From: Hyphomicrobiales bacterium
GTDB taxonomy: Bacteria; Pseudomonadota; Alphaproteobacteria; Rhizobiales; Xanthobacteraceae
Length of the DNA stretch: 64,000 nt
Direction of reading: 5' to 3'
NCBI GenBank assembly: GCA_017305665.1
Contig: JAFKKH010000027.1
Location: 34,527-98,526, forward strand
In this document: piece by piece, positions 63,579-64,000 of the stretch
Layout of the letters: each line of letters starts with the position of its first letter
Position numbering within the stretch: position 1 is the stretch's first letter
Notes under the pieces: model-generated
Databases searched by the model: none
Told to the model about the DNA's origin: nothing
What the model saw: the letters and a program-made list of their open reading frames with translations, nothing else
Program-made: the position numbers and the translations under genes

Positions 63579-64000
63579 TGACGCACATCTTCATCCGCTC
63601 GCTGGATCGCAGCGCCACCGTCTTCCTCGCTATCGTTGCGGCGCTTGGCATCCTGATTCCGCTCTCCAATCTGCTGCTGCCGGCCGGCTCGACGTTGCAG
63701 GTGCCGACCTATCTGGTGGCGCTGTTCGGCAAATACGTCTGCTATGCCATCCTCGCGTTGTCGATCGACCTGATCTGGGGCTATTGCGGCATTCTTTCGC
63801 TCGGACACGGCGCGTTCTTCGCGCTCGGCGGCTACGCCATGGGCATGTACTTGATGCGCCAGATCGGCAGCCGCGGCGTCTACGCCAACCCGATCCTGCC
63901 TGACTTCATGGTGTTCCTGAACTGGCCGAAGCTGCCGTGGTACTGGTACGGCTTCGACATGTTCTGGTTCGCGGCGCTGATGGTGCTGTTGGTGCCGGGG
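63578..64000 (+). CDS. urtC: urea ABC transporter permease UrtC, 3' part beyond window
   Basis: An open frame of 141 codons starts at ATG 63578, overlapping the urtB stop (ATGATGA), and runs to the window edge; ATG 63575 is an equally possible start. It begins MTHIFIRSLDRSATVFLAIVAALG. The hydrophobic segments contain CYAILALSIDLIWGYCGILSLGHGAFFALGGYAMGMYLM, with the LSLGHGAFFALGGYA signature of UrtC/LivM permeases. NPILPDFMVFLNWPKLPWYWYG follows, a UrtC-specific periplasmic loop. It would pair with UrtB. urtD, urtE and urease genes are expected beyond the window. Confidence 0.92.
   Translation, partial: MTHIFIRSLDRSATVFLAIVAALGILIPLSNLLLPAGSTLQVPTYLVALFGKYVCYAILALSIDLIWGYCGILSLGHGAFFALGGYAMGMYLMRQIGSRGVYANPILPDFMVFLNWPKLPWYWYGFDMFWFAALMVLLVPG

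Overview
The window is high-GC DNA packed with genes and fits an alphaproteobacterium of the Bradyrhizobium/Rhodopseudomonas group (Nitrobacteraceae). The main pointers are a membrane-anchored CycM cytochrome, a pim-type dicarboxylate beta-oxidation operon next to a Liv-type transporter, an alphaproteobacterial cpa/tad pilus locus with CtrA-like boxes, KDO synthesis, a urt urea transporter, and several mosaic palindromic intergenic repeats. This assignment is inference from gene content. I saw no rRNA, tRNA, CRISPR array, insertion sequence or prophage.

Layout, left third. A truncated glycerate 2-kinase (1-922) is followed by a leftward Liv-type operon: IclR regulator, two ATPases, two permeases and three tandem paralogous binding proteins, with terminator hairpins after each of the three. 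Diverging from it is a rightward beta-oxidation operon (9730-18471): fused hydratase/dehydrogenase, acyl-CoA ligase, thiolase, a two-subunit acyl-CoA dehydrogenase and a short-chain dehydrogenase. It matches the pimFABCDE layout of Rhodopseudomonas palustris. Together the two units would import a carboxylic acid and degrade it as a CoA thioester, under an IclR-type regulator with a good candidate operator between them. Repeat elements occupy four of the five gene junctions of the catabolic operon. Next come a small CusF-like protein, glycerol kinase, a methyltransferase and a sugar/polyol-type ABC transporter (21814-26101).

Middle. metF and metH form a leftward methionine unit. An AT-rich stretch with repeated boxes separates metF from a luciferase-like oxidoreductase. 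pheA and kdsB follow leftward, then rightward cycM and a yej-type peptide transporter (two binding proteins, two permeases, one double ATPase), then a leftward leucyl aminopeptidase and NlpC/P60 hydrolase pair.

Right third. The Flp/Tad pilus locus (45309-57614) has pilA-cpaABCDEF-tadBC leftward, and tadD, a stand-alone secretin-N-domain protein and two TadE/F-like pseudopilins rightward. Three CtrA-like boxes lie upstream of tadD, pilA and tadE. A cold-response/translation cluster (rhlE, infA, cspA) comes next. The window ends in a urea transporter operon (urtA, urtB and the start of urtC) behind a near-consensus sigma-54 promoter with an IHF site.

The window is mostly ordinary chromosomal metabolism. 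I found no convincing wholly new system. The points most worth a second look are the repeats inside the pim operon, the PimC/PimD active-site arrangement, the triple binding proteins, the CtrA-like boxes in the pilus locus and the box-rich metF upstream region.
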